From contig JAIXMR010000027.1 of assembly GCA_025677835.1 (NCBI GenBank), forward strand, positions 168,373-232,372: DNA of 64,000 nucleotides, given 5' to 3'. Below are positions 10,890 through 23,540 of the stretch, one piece after another. Position 1 is the first letter of the stretch. Every line of letters starts with the position of its first letter. The translations under genes were made by a program, and so were the position numbers. The notes below the pieces were generated by a model. The model saw only the letters and a program-made list of their open reading frames with translations. It had not been told where the DNA came from and did no database searches. This DNA is from Sporodiniella umbellata (Eukaryota > Mucoromycota > Mucoromycetes > Mucorales > Rhizopodaceae).

Positions 10890-11685
10890 ATGGTGGCTAT
10901 AGACGTGAAAAGCATCAAAAAAACTCCTAATCATCCCACAGTAAGTTTTTATCAGAAGGATCTTTTAATGTGTCATTTCTTTAACTTCTATAATTAATTT
11001 CATTTGTTTAGTATGAAGCTATGATTATTAGTAAATGAAATTGTAGATTTAAAAAACGATCAAACCTTTTAATTTTTTCGAAATAGCTGCAATCAATGAA
11101 CTGAAAGAACGTCAAGGAAGTTCACGTGTAGCCATCAAGAAATACATTTTGGCAAATAATGAAGTAACAGCAGGCTCCCATTTTGATAGTCAAATTGCTG
11201 CTGCTATTAAACGAGGCGTAGCAAAAGAGATCTTTCGTCTTCCCAAAGGTACATTTATATTATCAGAGACCTATTTTTAATAAACAAAAGGTATGTCGGG
11301 TACAATCAAGTTGGTCAAACCAGCAAAGGAATCCACAGAGAAAAAAAAGACGGATGAGAAAAAACCAGTGCAAAAGAAGTCATCTGAAAAGACTAAGAAA
11401 CCAGAAAAGAAAATAACCACAACGGACAAGAAGCTGGCCTCTAAGACTAAAAAGAAACAGGCATCATCAAAGCCCATTTTAAAAACAGCTGATAAAAAGG
11501 CATCGTCTACTAAAAAAATCTCGGAGAAAACCACCAACAAGTCTGGCGTTAGTAGCTCATCTCGAAAAACGACGCCCAAGAAACCTACAGCCAAAAAGAC
11601 GACTGAAAAGGCAAACCTTAAAGCCCCTACAAAGCCTACAAAGAGACAAAAGGCTATGAAGGCTGCCTCTGCATCCACAGCATGA
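10890..11685 (+). CDS. Linker histone H1, copy 2
   Basis: Exons 10890-10940, 11012-11030, 11087-11248 and 11291-11685 give 208 residues. It is a paralogue of the gene at 4773: the globular domain is nearly the same (HPTYEAMIITAINELKERQG, SRVAIKKYILANNEVTAGS, AAAIKRGVAKEIF, LPKGMSGTIKL) and both end with AMKAASASTA. The first two introns sit at the same places, including the same 19-nt exon. This copy has one extra, 42-nt intron (11249-11290) after the LPKG codons, which copy 1 lacks. The tail is about 100 residues shorter, with fewer Glu and no VEKK repeats, so it looks like a more conventional H1. It is transcribed towards the SEC7 gene, whose 3' end lies 238 bases downstream. Confidence 0.92.
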
Positions 11686-11750
11686 TAAATAAAACAGTAG
11701 GTGAAGCCTTTATTAAGAAATAAAAGTATATTTGTGTGTGTATATGTGGG

Positions 11751-11752
<2 letters not shown>

Positions 11753-11809
<57 letters not shown>

Positions 11810-11819
11810 AGGTTTAAAT

Positions 11820-11864
<45 letters not shown>
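11753..11864. repeat. (TG)26 and (GA)n microsatellites
   Basis: An uninterrupted TG run at 11753-11804 is followed by a GA run at about 11827-11864. Both lie between the convergent 3' ends of H1 copy 2 and the SEC7 gene. On the plus strand this is alternating purine-pyrimidine DNA next to a pure purine tract. Confidence 0.97.
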
Positions 11865-11865
<1 letters not shown>

Positions 11866-11923
11866 CTGGTGGAAAAGGAAGGTGAGGAGGAGGGCAGGGA
11901 GGATAGGGATTTTGTTTTATTTT

Positions 11924-14900
11924 CTATACTTTTGTAATATGATAAGACTTTCCAATACGAATTAATAAAATACGGAGTGCTATACGAATCTCAGACAGCA
12001 AGTTCTCTTGACCTAGCAGTTCTACTGAGGGTAAATAGAATTGCGGTACATGTCTTAAGAACTATATACAAACAGCAGATTAACAAACACATCTCCAAAG
12101 AATATGTATGTATGGCACTTACATCTTCATCTTGCAACTGAGCCAAGCCTGTCAATATATTTACAACAACAGGTGTCCAAGCAGCAATATTTTTGGGCTT
12201 TGTTTCATGGTCAAGCTCGGCATACAACACAAATATTTCGTTGCAAAGTCTGGAATAGTAAAAAAAAAAAAAAAATAGTTAGTTTGATGAAATCCTTCTG
12301 CTTTGTTTGTTCTATTACGGTATTAGAATAGCTTCAATCTCTTCTTTTTGGCTATCTCGGTCGTCAATGTTTTCCAAATTAGCGTACATTCTCATCAACA
12401 CAGACACATAGCAGCCTCCACTTGATGTCTCTTGCTTTAGTAAATTAGGCAACTGCTTCATAAAGCCTATGGTTTTATGGGAATATTAATATGGAACTAT
12501 TGTTTTGATCACACGCATTACCAAAACGGAATAAGGCCATTCTTAAGTCGTTGTTCATATTGAACTTTTTAGCGAAATGAAAAGATTTTCCAAGACATCC
12601 CATAAGCTCCATAAGATGAGAAGCCGGATAAGCACAGTAGACAACATCTTTGGCCAACAGGTCGTTTACAGTTTGAATCAACATCAGCTGAAGTACACAT
12701 TTCACAATGACTTGCTGGAAGTTTGTTTGTCGTTCTTCACTCACTTCTGCACTTGCAACCACATCTTGGCCTTCTCCGCTTTGAGCTAAATAAAAAGGAA
12801 CTTTCAGTTTCAAAAAAAAAAAAAAAAAAAAAAAAGAAGCCTGGTTATGCTTTACCTCCTGAGGATAACTTTTTCACTTTTTCTATTAAGTCTGCTGTAT
12901 CTTCAAATAGACCAGAAGCAGTAGTGTTTTCAAACAAAGTCTTGAAATTCTCAGTGACCAAATTCCAACACGTTTCATCGAATTTTTCTACATTCGAACG
13001 GATATACTCATCCAAACATTCACAGCCAATATGGGCCAATGTGTCATTATCTATCGTATTCCTTTAGTTTATCACTGTTACCTTTTTGATCCTAGTGAGA
13101 TTTTTTTTTACCTTGGGTTATACATAAACTAAACAGATGCAAGACATGTTCCATCATTTCTCTCATGTTTTCGAAATAAAAGGTGTAGAGGCTGACCACA
13201 TTACGCAAGGCTTCGATGAGTGTGGTCGAAAGCCAAACACTGTAGTCTTCGGCCGACATCTGTCGCCTTCCGCCTACTTCATTTTTAAGGTCCTCAAAGA
13301 GTGGAAACACGATTTGACGCGAGACAGTGGTCCAAAACTCGGGCGTAAAGGAGGATCCGTGTGCTTTCAGGGTATCAAACAGATACTCAAGAGCTCGCTT
13401 ACGTACCTCGACGTCATCACTTTGCATCACTACCTCTCTCAAACCATAGAGAACCGCAAACCAAAACTTGATCAAAAAGTCTTCTCGGTTGGCTTGACTG
13501 GTACCTTCAGCCGTTTCTAAAGGCGCATTAGCCATCTCGAGCATACGAGGGATTGTGCCCTTGATCATATCCAATGCAGGTAAACTGATTTTTTGAAACT
13601 TTTTGTTCTTGGAGAATTCCACCAGACAGGAAATGTAGTCAGGAAAGGTGCTATTGGCCACAATGGCCTCAAAGCGTTCTTGAGTGACACTTCGAATAAT
13701 ATCAAACGTCATGTGCACAATCGATTCCGAGGTCTCACAGGCACCAATCGCAAACACGGCCAACATGGTCTTCCAAGCTGACCGTAAGTGATGCGGACGA
13801 GCCTGGATCATCTGCGAAAGACAGCGGAGGACCATGTCTTTGATGGCTACATCTGGGTTGTTGGCCAACACTTCGCGGAAAGGCATCAAGAAATCCTTTT
13901 GAAATTTAAAGTGTGGGAGTTCTTCTTTCTCCAAGAACTTCATGGCCAGCTGACGAAGTGAGTCCAGAGCAAAGAAAGCCACATTAAAGTTCGATTGACA
14001 TCCGACTTTGTTGTAGTAAGCCCCCAGGATGGCCCAGATATTAGACCATTCCATACGGATACGGTTCATGTTGTAGTATGATATCTCTACTAGTTTTTGT
14101 AGACTGTACATTCGAGGGTGTTCCATATGGGCTGAGGAAACAATTTCCTCCCAAGAGGCTTCACACAAAGCACGCACAAAATCAACAATGGCATCCTACA
14201 GATTTTTTTTTTTTTTTTTTTTTTTTGAAAAAAGTGAGTTGTTTTTTGTATGTATCTACGAGTGACTTACTCCATTTAAGTTGACAGTCGATGTAAAAAG
14301 TCGGTCAACGGCCACAACAAGTGATTGAGAAGAACTGGCTGTAGTCACCTCTTCTGTTAGTGAAAGCTGTGTGTTATTTCTTCCAGAGCTAAGCATGCGG
14401 TTGCGACTACCGATAGAAGACGTACGGCGTCCGATATCGACAGAGGCATGTCGTTTGTTGTTAACAGCATCTATGGTATGTCCTGCATCCAATCCGCTGG
14501 TGATTAGCTGGAAGCGTTCCAGTTGACTCACAGTCGACAAAATATCTTTCCAAGAACCTTTAAGATAGTTACCGTCCACAGCCGCTACCTCGAGCAGGGT
14601 TCGGATAACCTCCACGTTCTTTGGTTTCATCTCATTTAGGTTGGTCAGGAACGTAAACTTAGTAAGGGTAGTCACAAAGGCGTCTCTTTGGAGATCAACA
14701 TCTTCAGATTGTACAGTGTGGAACAAACAAATGATACGAATGGCATGTTTGAAGCCTTCCAGACACAGGTGGATCGTATCCAAATCATCAGATTCTTGGA
14801 GTGGGGCAGAAACGCCAGCTAAAAAAGCCATCCATGCAATCTCAAACATAGGACGAATGTGCTCCACATGAGAAGCAGAGTAAAATGTGATTGTGTCATT

Positions 14901-17900
14901 CTCACTTCCGTAACGACGGCTCGTTAGCACGCTACGAAACAAAGCTTCTGTTTTGGTGCCCATCTCTTCAACAGCTGCTTGGTATGCATCCCGACGTACA
15001 TCACGGGTAAATCCTGCGTTGACGAGTGCACTCTGAATACCGGTCATACCAAGTATGCTGTTATTGACAAGCAGAGCAGCATCGTTGGAAGCTTCCACTT
15101 CGTCTTTCATTTTAATCTCGTCGTTTTGTATTTCTTCATACGTCTTTTCTAAAAACTCTCGAGGTAAATCCTCACCGCCGTCCACACCTCGGTTATTTTT
15201 CACAAAGTCTTCAAGTGTCATACGTCGTTTCACTTGAGGGCTATGCTGATCCGTATTGAGCATAATCACTGAAAATGCAAGTACATACGCAGTTTCTAAA
15301 TCACAGCAATCGTTTCAGTACACATCATATATATATATATATATATGTCTGGTGGTAGAGTAGTGTTTACCTGCAGAAGCAAAAGCGTTGGGGTTGCCGT
15401 GAACATATCTTTCAGCAAATTTAAGCATAAATCGATCAATCTTTTGACTTTCACCAGGTAGTCTAAATGTTTGAAGGAATGAACGAAGAGCAGCTGTCAA
15501 CGTTTTTCCTGAAAAATCCATCTCATCAACAAATGCGTGCATGATAGCCACGTTCTCTGCATCACTATAGATTTTTTTGTTTTTTTAATTTTTTTTTTTT
15601 TTTTTTTTTTTTTTTTGGTTGGACCAAAGTTTAACTTGCTTTTCTTACTGTTCGCCAAGGTATTCACCAATCGCTGTCTTATTCAAAGATTCCGTGTTTA
15701 ATAAAAACAAAGCGATATTTCGAGGGTTGGTTTTATCCAAGAATCCTTGTTCACATAAATGGGCGATTCCTTTCGATGGCTTCCAGTTGAACCGACGTAC
15801 ACTTTCCTCCAAGAGCTGTTTACGATGTTTTGAATTTTCGAATGTTTCGGGATCATCGAGACGTGAAGAGCTATTGTTATTGCTAAGGGCAGCCGACGAT
15901 CCGTTGGGAGAAGAAAGATGTTCAGAAATCGGTCCAGGTTGATCTTCACTTTCTCGTGGTGTGCTTTCTTCCTTTTTGATCCCTGCTGTTATACTTACCG
16001 AGTTGTTGGTATACCAACCCACTAACGAGCGAAGGACAGCTACAAGACACTCTAGTGATTTGAATCGCAAAACAGACTCGGGCATAACTGTCGTTTGGCT
16101 TTGTTTATCACTATGTAAAATGGTGGCGGTGGTCAAAGAGGGTGGAATCACTACAGAGTGAGAATGGATGTTTTGATGCAAGGCTCCCCCGTCGTTACTA
16201 CGATGCTCGTATTCTTTGCCGTTGGGTACTTGGTTTTGGTGAGATGTAGTTGTTTTCGAAAGCACATGGACAAGACGCTCGTATATATTGTCTCGAGATA
16301 CACCATCGCAATCGTAATTGATGTAGATATCAACCAATGTCTGGGGATCTTCTGTAATTTTCAGCAATCCTTTCAAAAGAGAAAATCGCTGTCGGTTGGA
16401 AGAGTTGCGCATTTCCAAAATCTTTAGTACAATCTCTTTAAAGAATATTTCAATCTCATTCTTTAGGTAGACACGCAATCCTTGAACCACAATCCAAAGA
16501 ATTTCATGAGTGATATCAAACACCTGCGGAACAACAGAAAACGCATTTCGTCCTAAACTAGGACAGAGGTACTGCTTGACTTCAAGAATGAACGGGTTTA
16601 ATATCTGTCCGTTAGGCTCGGGTATTGCTGTTGAGAAGAAAACCTGGTTAGAGGTAAAGACATCCATATGAGACATCATGATGGTGAGAATTAGATGAAG
16701 GGAAAGTAGTTTTGAGCGCATAGAATAGGATCTCATATCGTTTCCCCTAGAATGTTTGTATGTTAGATGAGAGTCTAAGCAAAAATTGCATCTTACCATT
16801 CGGATTGAATTGATTTTTTGGATAGTTTGCATAGAGCTCTAAAAACCAAGATAGCATCCTTTATATAAAGATCTGCCTCTGTTTCTGAATCTTCCTTTTG
16901 AATCCCCTCGTTTTCGAATGATCCTCTATTATCGGAAGACCTACATTGTTGTTTAGTAATACTCCCTCCCCCCCCCCTTTTTTTTTTTTTTGGCTTACTC
17001 TGATGAATTGTTATCAACATCTTTCACTTGGGAGCTGGAGCCAGCAACCATAGTGCTTGGGCCTGCCCCGTTAGAATGCATCTCATGACTGTCTTCCTCA
17101 TCCTCTTGAAATACGTTTTCAGTATCTTTCATAATATCCTGATAGTTGTCTTTATTTTTCCCACTAGGCAGTTTGTGACCCATTTCAGTTCTCGCCTTAT
17201 TTGCCTCTACGATAATCTGTTGCTGATAATCTTCTGTCTGGGCCTCATCTGGCTTAATCTCTTCTTCTTCCCCCATCCCTTCCTCTTGGCTTTGTTCTGT
17301 TTCTTTCTCTTGAGACAGCGGCAAGTTTGGGTTTTGCTTGACCCTTCTGAAAATATGATCGACCATTTGGGTCATTGTTATTTGGGCCATATTTTGATTG
17401 TCGTTGTTTCGAGACAATAAGAAGATATTGTAGGTAGTTCGGACAGCTTTCAAAAGGGTGGATAGATGAAGTGGGGTGCTAGTGGAATAAACAGCGTCCA
17501 AGAGTGCTTTGATGATCTGCAACTGAACTTTTTTGTCTGTTTCTTCGCCTATGAAACAGTCACAGATACCATCCACCACCTTTTCCATCACTTGTGTCTG
17601 TGCCACATCATCTTCCATATCTGCTACGTAGTTGTAGGTAATAAATTTACCAAGACAATCCAACGATACCGTCATTAGATTAGCTGAGCGGGTATCAATC
17701 GCTCCCTGGAGTGCAATCAAAATAATGGAGGATCTTGTAAAAGTTTAAAATTTACGTACCTGGCTATTTTACTATCTTTTTTCTTACCGAGTCTGACCCT
17801 CAGGCGCGGGTTCATTATTTTTAAGCATGTCTACAATAAAGAATCAGTGACAGTGTTCTCTTTGCATTTTTCCCTTTTTTTTTTTTTTTTTTACTCAAAG

Positions 17901-18036
17901 CTGAATTCACAGACTCCTTTAAAGACTTGTTTTTTCGAGCCTCCTTGGTATTTGAAATTTTCTCGAGAGCATTTATGACAAATACATTGCTAGAAGCAAC
18001 AGAAGAAGTTCTTGGCGATGAAGTGACTGAGGACAT
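11924..18036 (-). CDS. SEC7: Sec7/BIG-family Arf guanine-nucleotide exchange factor
   Basis: Thirteen exons (5' to 3': 18036-17895, 17830-17788, 17733-16999, 16940-16797, 16746-15649, 15564-15371, 15268-14271, 14195-13112, 13050-12856, 12785-12522, 12466-12319, 12249-12123, 12061-11924) give 1769 residues, the normal size for Sec7/BIG. It loads GTP onto Arf at the trans-Golgi. The N-terminal DCB/HUS region includes SANLMTVSLDCLGKFITY and an acidic insert. The Sec7 domain spans about 662-845: RFNWKPSKGIAHLCEQGF, then FRLPGESQKIDRF, where Glu759 is the catalytic glutamic finger, and VIMLNTDQHSPQVK. HDS repeats follow, ending near LKQETSSGGCYVSVLMRMYA and FLRHVPQFYLPSVELL. All junctions keep the frame. 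It is transcribed away from the PPR gene upstream (same strand, 223 bp). Confidence 0.95.
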
Positions 18037-18258
18037 TCTCTCTGTTTTTTTTTTTCTTTCTTTCTTAGAAACGTTTTTCTTCTAACGAGTTGTCAACAAA
18101 AAGGTGAAAAAGAAAAAGAAAAAAAAAATGAAATATTCAACAAGCTAACAATAAACGAAGAGAAAGAGAGAAAGAGAGAGGGGATTGGCAGTACACAAAT
18201 AACTTGTATTTGATTTCCGCTGATAAATTTATTAAAAAAAAAAATTGTGTCCGATTGT

Positions 18259-20753
18259 TTACTGGTGTGTTTGATTGTATTTTTCTAATCTTTCGGCAAG
18301 TTTTTTGAATCTGTAGTTGCCACCTGTGCTTTTAGAAAGAGCTTCAGTCTCGAGCCATTTCAAGTTTTGAAGATCTTTCTCTTTCTTTGCCAAGTTAATA
18401 GCTCCTATCACGTTAGTGGCAATTACACCTAGATTTAATGACTGCTCTGTATATGTACGCAATACGTCAAAGACGAGGGATAGGTTTTGAGTATCTAAAA
18501 GAGATCCAAGATAGACATTAATGAAATTAATGTCTGTACTGTTATAGGGTCCACTGGGGAAAGGAATCACAGGCGAGCCTTCTCGTGCAGGAATAGGGAT
18601 TAATCCTTGTTGTTCAAACCTTGCCATAGTGTATTGGTTGAACAATCTTCGTATGGCTTTGTGATCATTTTCCACAGCATACTTTGACAATAAGGCCTCC
18701 CAGATATCTCTGTTGTATTCAATACCCAGCTCTTTAATTTCTCGAACGATTTTGTTGGAACTCAAGCCTCGAATCAGTACCGAGGCTCGTAAGAGTATAG
18801 CGTAAACTCTGGAGCCGTTCGCATCAAGCCATTTTGGATTGTTTTTGATCTCTTTCTTCATCTTTTTCTGTATATGTTCTATGGTTATTTCTGCCTCTTG
18901 TGTCAATTGACCAGTGACGCAACAGTTTAGAATCGCACAGTTCAGACCCACATCTATTTTTCTGACATCTTTAAAGTCAGTCAACATATCTGCTTTCACT
19001 TGACGAACGGCAAATTTGGATTGCTCAGCATCCAGAGCGCACAACTCAAAGACCCGTTGGTACATTGCTCTGTCAGGGCGAATTCCGTGACGTCTCAAGG
19101 TGTACCATCGGCTATTGAAGGCATCAAAGAGACCAGCAGCAGCTATACAAGTCAACATAGTGCGAAACGTCACTGCATCATGAGGAACACGAGCTTCAAG
19201 CATGATTTTCTCAATTTCGAATATGCGAGGGTCAAGCGATGTTCTACGAAAGTTTGTGGTTGACAGAAGTGCAGTGGATTTGTAGTAGTCAAAGATGTAT
19301 TTTTCCCACACAGGAGGAACGCAAGCACGGAAGAGAGAATGAAACGTTTCAATCTGGTTCACTTTGATGCCTTCGCCTTTCATTCGAGCCAACAATTTCA
19401 ATACTGCATCTAGCTTTTTGGTGTGGCCTTCGCTACCAAACTGTCGCGTGAGAGAGTAACCGTGTAAAAGAATTTGATAGGTTACGTTGTTGGGCTTGAT
19501 GTCATTTTTAGGCATATAAGTAGTCAAAAACGCTTCGGCATCTTCCATGGGATATTTTTTGGGGTCTAGTCTGTTATTGCAAGCCATATATTCCAAAACG
19601 GTATTACATTCGACTATATCCATTGGTACATCTCTCGACATCATTTCCTTGATTAGTATTTCCCATGAGGCCTGAATGCTGTCATACTTTGGTGAGTTTT
19701 TAGGTAAAAGATCAAAACCCCTTGGCCCTCTTGTTTTGCTCCATGCATATACAATGTCTTTAAGGGCCTTTTTGTGGGCTACAAGCAACAAAGTATAGTT
19801 TTCATTGGCAGGTTCCAGCTCCTTTGCCAATTCCAAGTAGTAAGAGGTTTTTTCGAGTGATCCTCTAAAGGCATAAACCTTTGCCACTCTCTCGAGTACT
19901 GAATAGGACAATCCGTTCTCTGTTTTTAGCTTCTCCAAAACTTCTTTTGCTTTTTCTTCGTTTTTCGTTATTGCAAAACATACCAATGCATTTTGTAAAA
20001 AGGACACTTTGTCTTTTGCACTATCTTCAAACTTGGTGAAATAGTCGGTTGTCTTATCTTCTCGGCCCAAAATACTCCAGCCCTAAAAAAAAAAAAAAAA
20101 AGTTACTCTTAAGCGATAACGTTTATAGATCGAGTCTACCTTGATCAAAAGTTCCCAGCTTTCTTGATCGTCTAGCTGATCCAAATTGAAAATCTCGGTA
20201 AACTTGTTCAGTAAATTCCTCAATTCGTTAGATTCGTGATTGCTGCCAAAACCAAAAGCCATTTGAAGGACCTCTTTCCATATAGCCAAGTCATTTCTGA
20301 TCTCTTCTGGAAGTTTGCTGCTATTGTTACTAAACCAGTAAGCCACAACAAGCGCGAAATTTGTGTCAAAGGGTGCTTCTGCTATGATGTCTACTAAACG
20401 TCTATAATATTCAGGTTCGGCAACACCGTGATCATGAGCTTTTTGTACTGCATAAGTAGCATCGGTCACATTGCCTGTCAATTCATAGCCATCCATTCTT
20501 TTAAGGAATTCTTCCTTTGTAGGCAAAGGGTTCCTGAGGATGTTTTCCTGGAGTATGTCTGTTGTTTCAGTTACGGTTTGTGTTGTGAAGGCTCGTACTG
20601 TATTGGCTGTTTTTGAGATAGTTTAGAAAAACAATATAAAGATGGTTTGAGGTTACCAGAGATCGCAGGTCTAAGCTTTTGAGCAAGGGGGGCAAAATGC
20701 CTAACGTGGGCTCCTCTCACTCTGATAGCTGCCCTTCCTAACATGGGAATCAT
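18259..20753 (-). CDS. Mitochondrial-type PPR (pentatricopeptide) protein
   Basis: Exons 20753-20657, 20606-20140 and 20082-18259 give 795 residues. The N-terminus (MIPMLGRAAIRVRGAHVRHF) is rich in Arg and free of acidic residues, a good mitochondrial presequence. The body is all-helical with degenerate 35-residue PPR units, clearest at NNVTYQILLHGYSLTRQFG and AVTFRTMLTCIAAAGLFDAF followed by GIRPDRAMYQRVFELC. Such proteins bind organellar RNA and act in processing, stability or translation of particular mitochondrial transcripts. Which transcript cannot be told from the sequence, and fungal PPR orthology is weak by nature. The last intron has a 19-base A/T-run next to its acceptor. The third exon holds most of the repeats and has no internal breaks. 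Confidence 0.85.
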
Positions 20754-20786
20754 TGCTATATTTCTTTTTTTTTTTAAAAAAAAAAA

Positions 20787-20787
<1 letters not shown>

Positions 20788-20816
<29 letters not shown>
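20788..20816. repeat. (ATA)n microsatellite
   Basis: About ten ATA/AAT units directly after a T11-A13 palindromic block (20765-20787), in the 200-bp gap between the PPR gene start and the RBR ligase 3' end. Confidence 0.9.
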
Positions 20817-20819
<3 letters not shown>

Positions 20820-20952
20820 AGGTAGCCTAGTACAAATTTTTTTTTTTTTTTGGCTGTCAGTTTAAATATCAGACTTTCTACCTGAAGCCATTCGCCCTTT
20901 TGCTGAGTTTGATTTGCCAACATAGTAGTGTTTAGAAAAAGAAAAAAGTATT

Positions 20953-22799
20953 TTATTTAAGGTCAATAAAATAAGTCCATCTACCGTCCTGTAAACCCTT
21001 TGCGGTATCCTCTAGTAATATTTCTCTTCTCAATTTAACATAGACTGTCTTATCCAGTACGGCCTGTCTTAGTGAGGCAATTTTTTCAGGGTTTGAGTCT
21101 AATGGTTTCTCCAAGAGTTCACTTAGTTGTTCTGTAGCCATTTCCAAGTCTCTTTGGTTATCCTAAAGGATCTGGAATGAGTAACCAAAAACAAGAGGGC
21201 TAGCATTGAACAGGGGGGGGGTTTACCTCAAATAGTTCTGTTTCGTTTGATCTCGAGAGGTAAAAAGCGAAAGCGTAGGTCCACTTGAGTGTGGTTCTAC
21301 ACTGTACGGTTTCATCCACCGCTTTTTTGAGAAATTGCACTTCGATCCATGACAGGTCGCTTGTTTGCTGCATTTCTTCCATCTTCTTTTCTGTCTTTCG
21401 ATAAAGTTCTTGATCTAATCTAGCAGAATGCTCATGGTTTGCAAATCGGTTATAGTACTATAGAATAGGATGAGTTCAAAGAAAAAAAGGAAGATCGCGT
21501 TACATGTAGGTATCTTTCTAAGCTAACTCTGGACTGAGTCTGACTGTCTCGGGCTTCTGAACTGCTCTTTTCGTCGAATCTGTTGCAGGTGTACCAAGAA
21601 GTACCATGTTCAGACCAAGGGCCCATACAGACCCAACAGAATTCATATCGGCATTTTCTACAGGTCATGTGGTTACATCCACCGTTTTTCTCGATAGTTG
21701 AGTGACATTTGGGACACTCTTTTGTATGAGCAGAAATCCAATTGGCCGTCTCAGAGTCATCCTTACATTTCTTGAGCCATTTTCTTACGAGTGCGCAGAT
21801 ACAAGGCTGATGGTCGTCCAGTCCACATCCGAAACAGAATCGAAGGGAGCACTTACATTCCACGGCGGGCACCACGGATGTTAATGAAGTACTGGGTGTG
21901 CTGCATTCGATAGCATATTCGCAGTCAGGTCCAGGACACCACCTCAAAAAGTCGTTATCGTCTACAAACGTTCGGTTGAGCAGGTCGCGGTACTTTAGAA
22001 AGGTAGGTGTGTTGACCAAGATTTCTACTGTTTTCTCATCGACGATCAGTGAGCACCCGCTTTCGGGACATTGTATTCTTCTACTCTCGCCTTCCTCTCG
22101 TATCTTTTGAGAAAGGTATTGGGTATAACAAGACCTACAGAATCGATGGTGACAAGAAAGACAGACGGTTTCAATGTCAGGTGCATCGTCACAGCAAATA
22201 TCACACATAAAATCTTCTAGACTCCCGGCCTTATCGATCGACCGATTGAAATTAGAAGACGAAACACCTGCGTTCCGTAAAACACTTTCGGATGAATCCA
22301 TGTATTGCTCAAATAACTTTTCTTTGTTCCAACGAAAATAGCGCAGTAAAGTAGCTGAATCTTCTACTGAAAGACCTATTCAACAACAAGTCAGACCTCT
22401 TTTCTTTCTCCTCCTCCTCTTTTTTGTTGAAATATACCCAAGATAGTAGACACTTGGTTGATCTCTGTATCTTGCTTTTCTTTTAAATTGTCACAATTAA
22501 GTACTTGGAAATCTACTTCATATGCCTTTTTTTGCCGTTTTTCTGCAAACAAGTCATCCTGTTCATCGTGATCGTAATCTTCGCTTTCTTTTCAATCCAA
22601 AAGTAAAGGATTAAGGATGGCTCTGGTGATGAATGGCTATTTTCTTACCGCTCATGGAATTTCCAAACTCGGACTCATTCTCGTACTATCAATGTAAACA
22701 GATATACAAAACAACTTAGTACCCATGGCGTTTTGTGCAGACATGGAGAAACAAACATACCATGTATTCGTCTTCATCAAAGTCGCTTATAGAGCTCAT
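20953..22799 (-). CDS. Ariadne-type RBR E3 ubiquitin ligase
   Basis: Exons 22799-22761, 22685-22649, 22587-22438, 22375-21504, 21457-21227 and 21162-20953 give 512 residues, as in HHARI/ARIH1. An acidic N-terminus is followed by a UBA-like segment (ATLLRYFRWNKEKLFEQYMD). RING1 starts at Cys133 (CDICCDD...CLSCHHRFCRSC), then the in-between-RING zone (RWCPGPDCEYAIEC...CKCSLRFCFGCG), then RING2 (ECPKCHSTIEKNGGCNHMTC). By comparison with HHARI, Cys309 in GGCNHM is the catalytic cysteine that takes ubiquitin from the E2 as a thioester. The C-terminal Ariadne helices (RYLHYYNRFANHEHSARLD to GRWTYFIDL) autoinhibit the ligase and in animals bind neddylated cullins. All zinc ligands and the catalytic Cys are present, so it should be active. 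Confidence 0.95.
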
Positions 22800-23327
22800 A
22801 GTCGGTCAAGTTGGTTATCTGTAAAAAAATAAAAAATCAAAAAAAAATAAAGAAAAATAAAAAGAAAGAGTATACAAATAAAAGGAGAGCCCACCCAAAA
22901 AAAAAAAAAAAAAAAAAAAAAAAACATAGATTGAGTATCCGCTACATAGCAGACGAGTCGCACCCTTTTCTAGTTTAATTCATCACATTGAAACACCTGT
23001 TTTTTTCAGGTCCAGTCTCATGCATATTTTATCCAATTATGTTGACGATGCTCAGTCAAGTACCCCTTTACCATTTGCGTTTTCGTTGGAGAGTTTTTAA
23101 AGACCTTGCATTGATTAATGTTTTTGTTTTTTTCTTTGTTTTTATTGTTATCGACTATTCTTGCTCTGGGCTGGCTTAACCAAACAAGTCATTGGATAGA
23201 TTCTTTGCAAAGCATCTTTGATCATTGATGTCATGTTTTACCTAAACAGAGTATCTTAGAACAAGCCTATCTTTTTTTTTTTTTTAAAAAAAAAAAAGGG
23301 CTTTATTAGTTGGTATGCATGGATTGA

Positions 23328-23540
23328 TTATCCTGCTGATAGATGAACTCTAGCATCATATGTCGCTTTCACATTCTCTTCCCCACTAACGAATTCCATA
23401 CTTGGAAGTCCAATCTCGTTGGCGTTCATTGTAGGGTTGAACCAATCACAGCTGTAGCCTAGCCTTTTTTTATAGTAATCTCAAAATATCCTTGAGCCAA
23501 AACAGAATATTTCTCACCTTGTTCTAAAGAAACCCTAATT
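23328..23540 (-). pseudogene. Frameshifted C-terminal gene remnant, family unknown
   Basis: On the minus strand, 23536-23462 reads RVSLEQGEKYSVLAQGYFE and ITIKK, then hits a stop after an A7 run. Dropping to the next frame at that run continues smoothly as RLGYSCDWFNPTMNANEIG, LPSMEFVSGEENVKATYD and ARVHLSAG, then TAA at 23328-23330. The composition is plainly protein-like on both sides of the homopolymer, so this is a coding segment broken by one base in the A-run, or a sequencing error in it. No start or upstream exon is convincing. I do not recognise the family. Confidence 0.5.

Noticed and set aside
11732..11965. Frame rich in Cys-Val and Arg-Glu
   Set aside because: It is translation of the TG and GA microsatellites.
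13082..13111. 10-nt exon in the SEC7 gene between exons 8 and 9
   Set aside because: It would need a 20-nt intron; a single 61-nt intron (13051-13111) keeps the frame and fits the family sequence.
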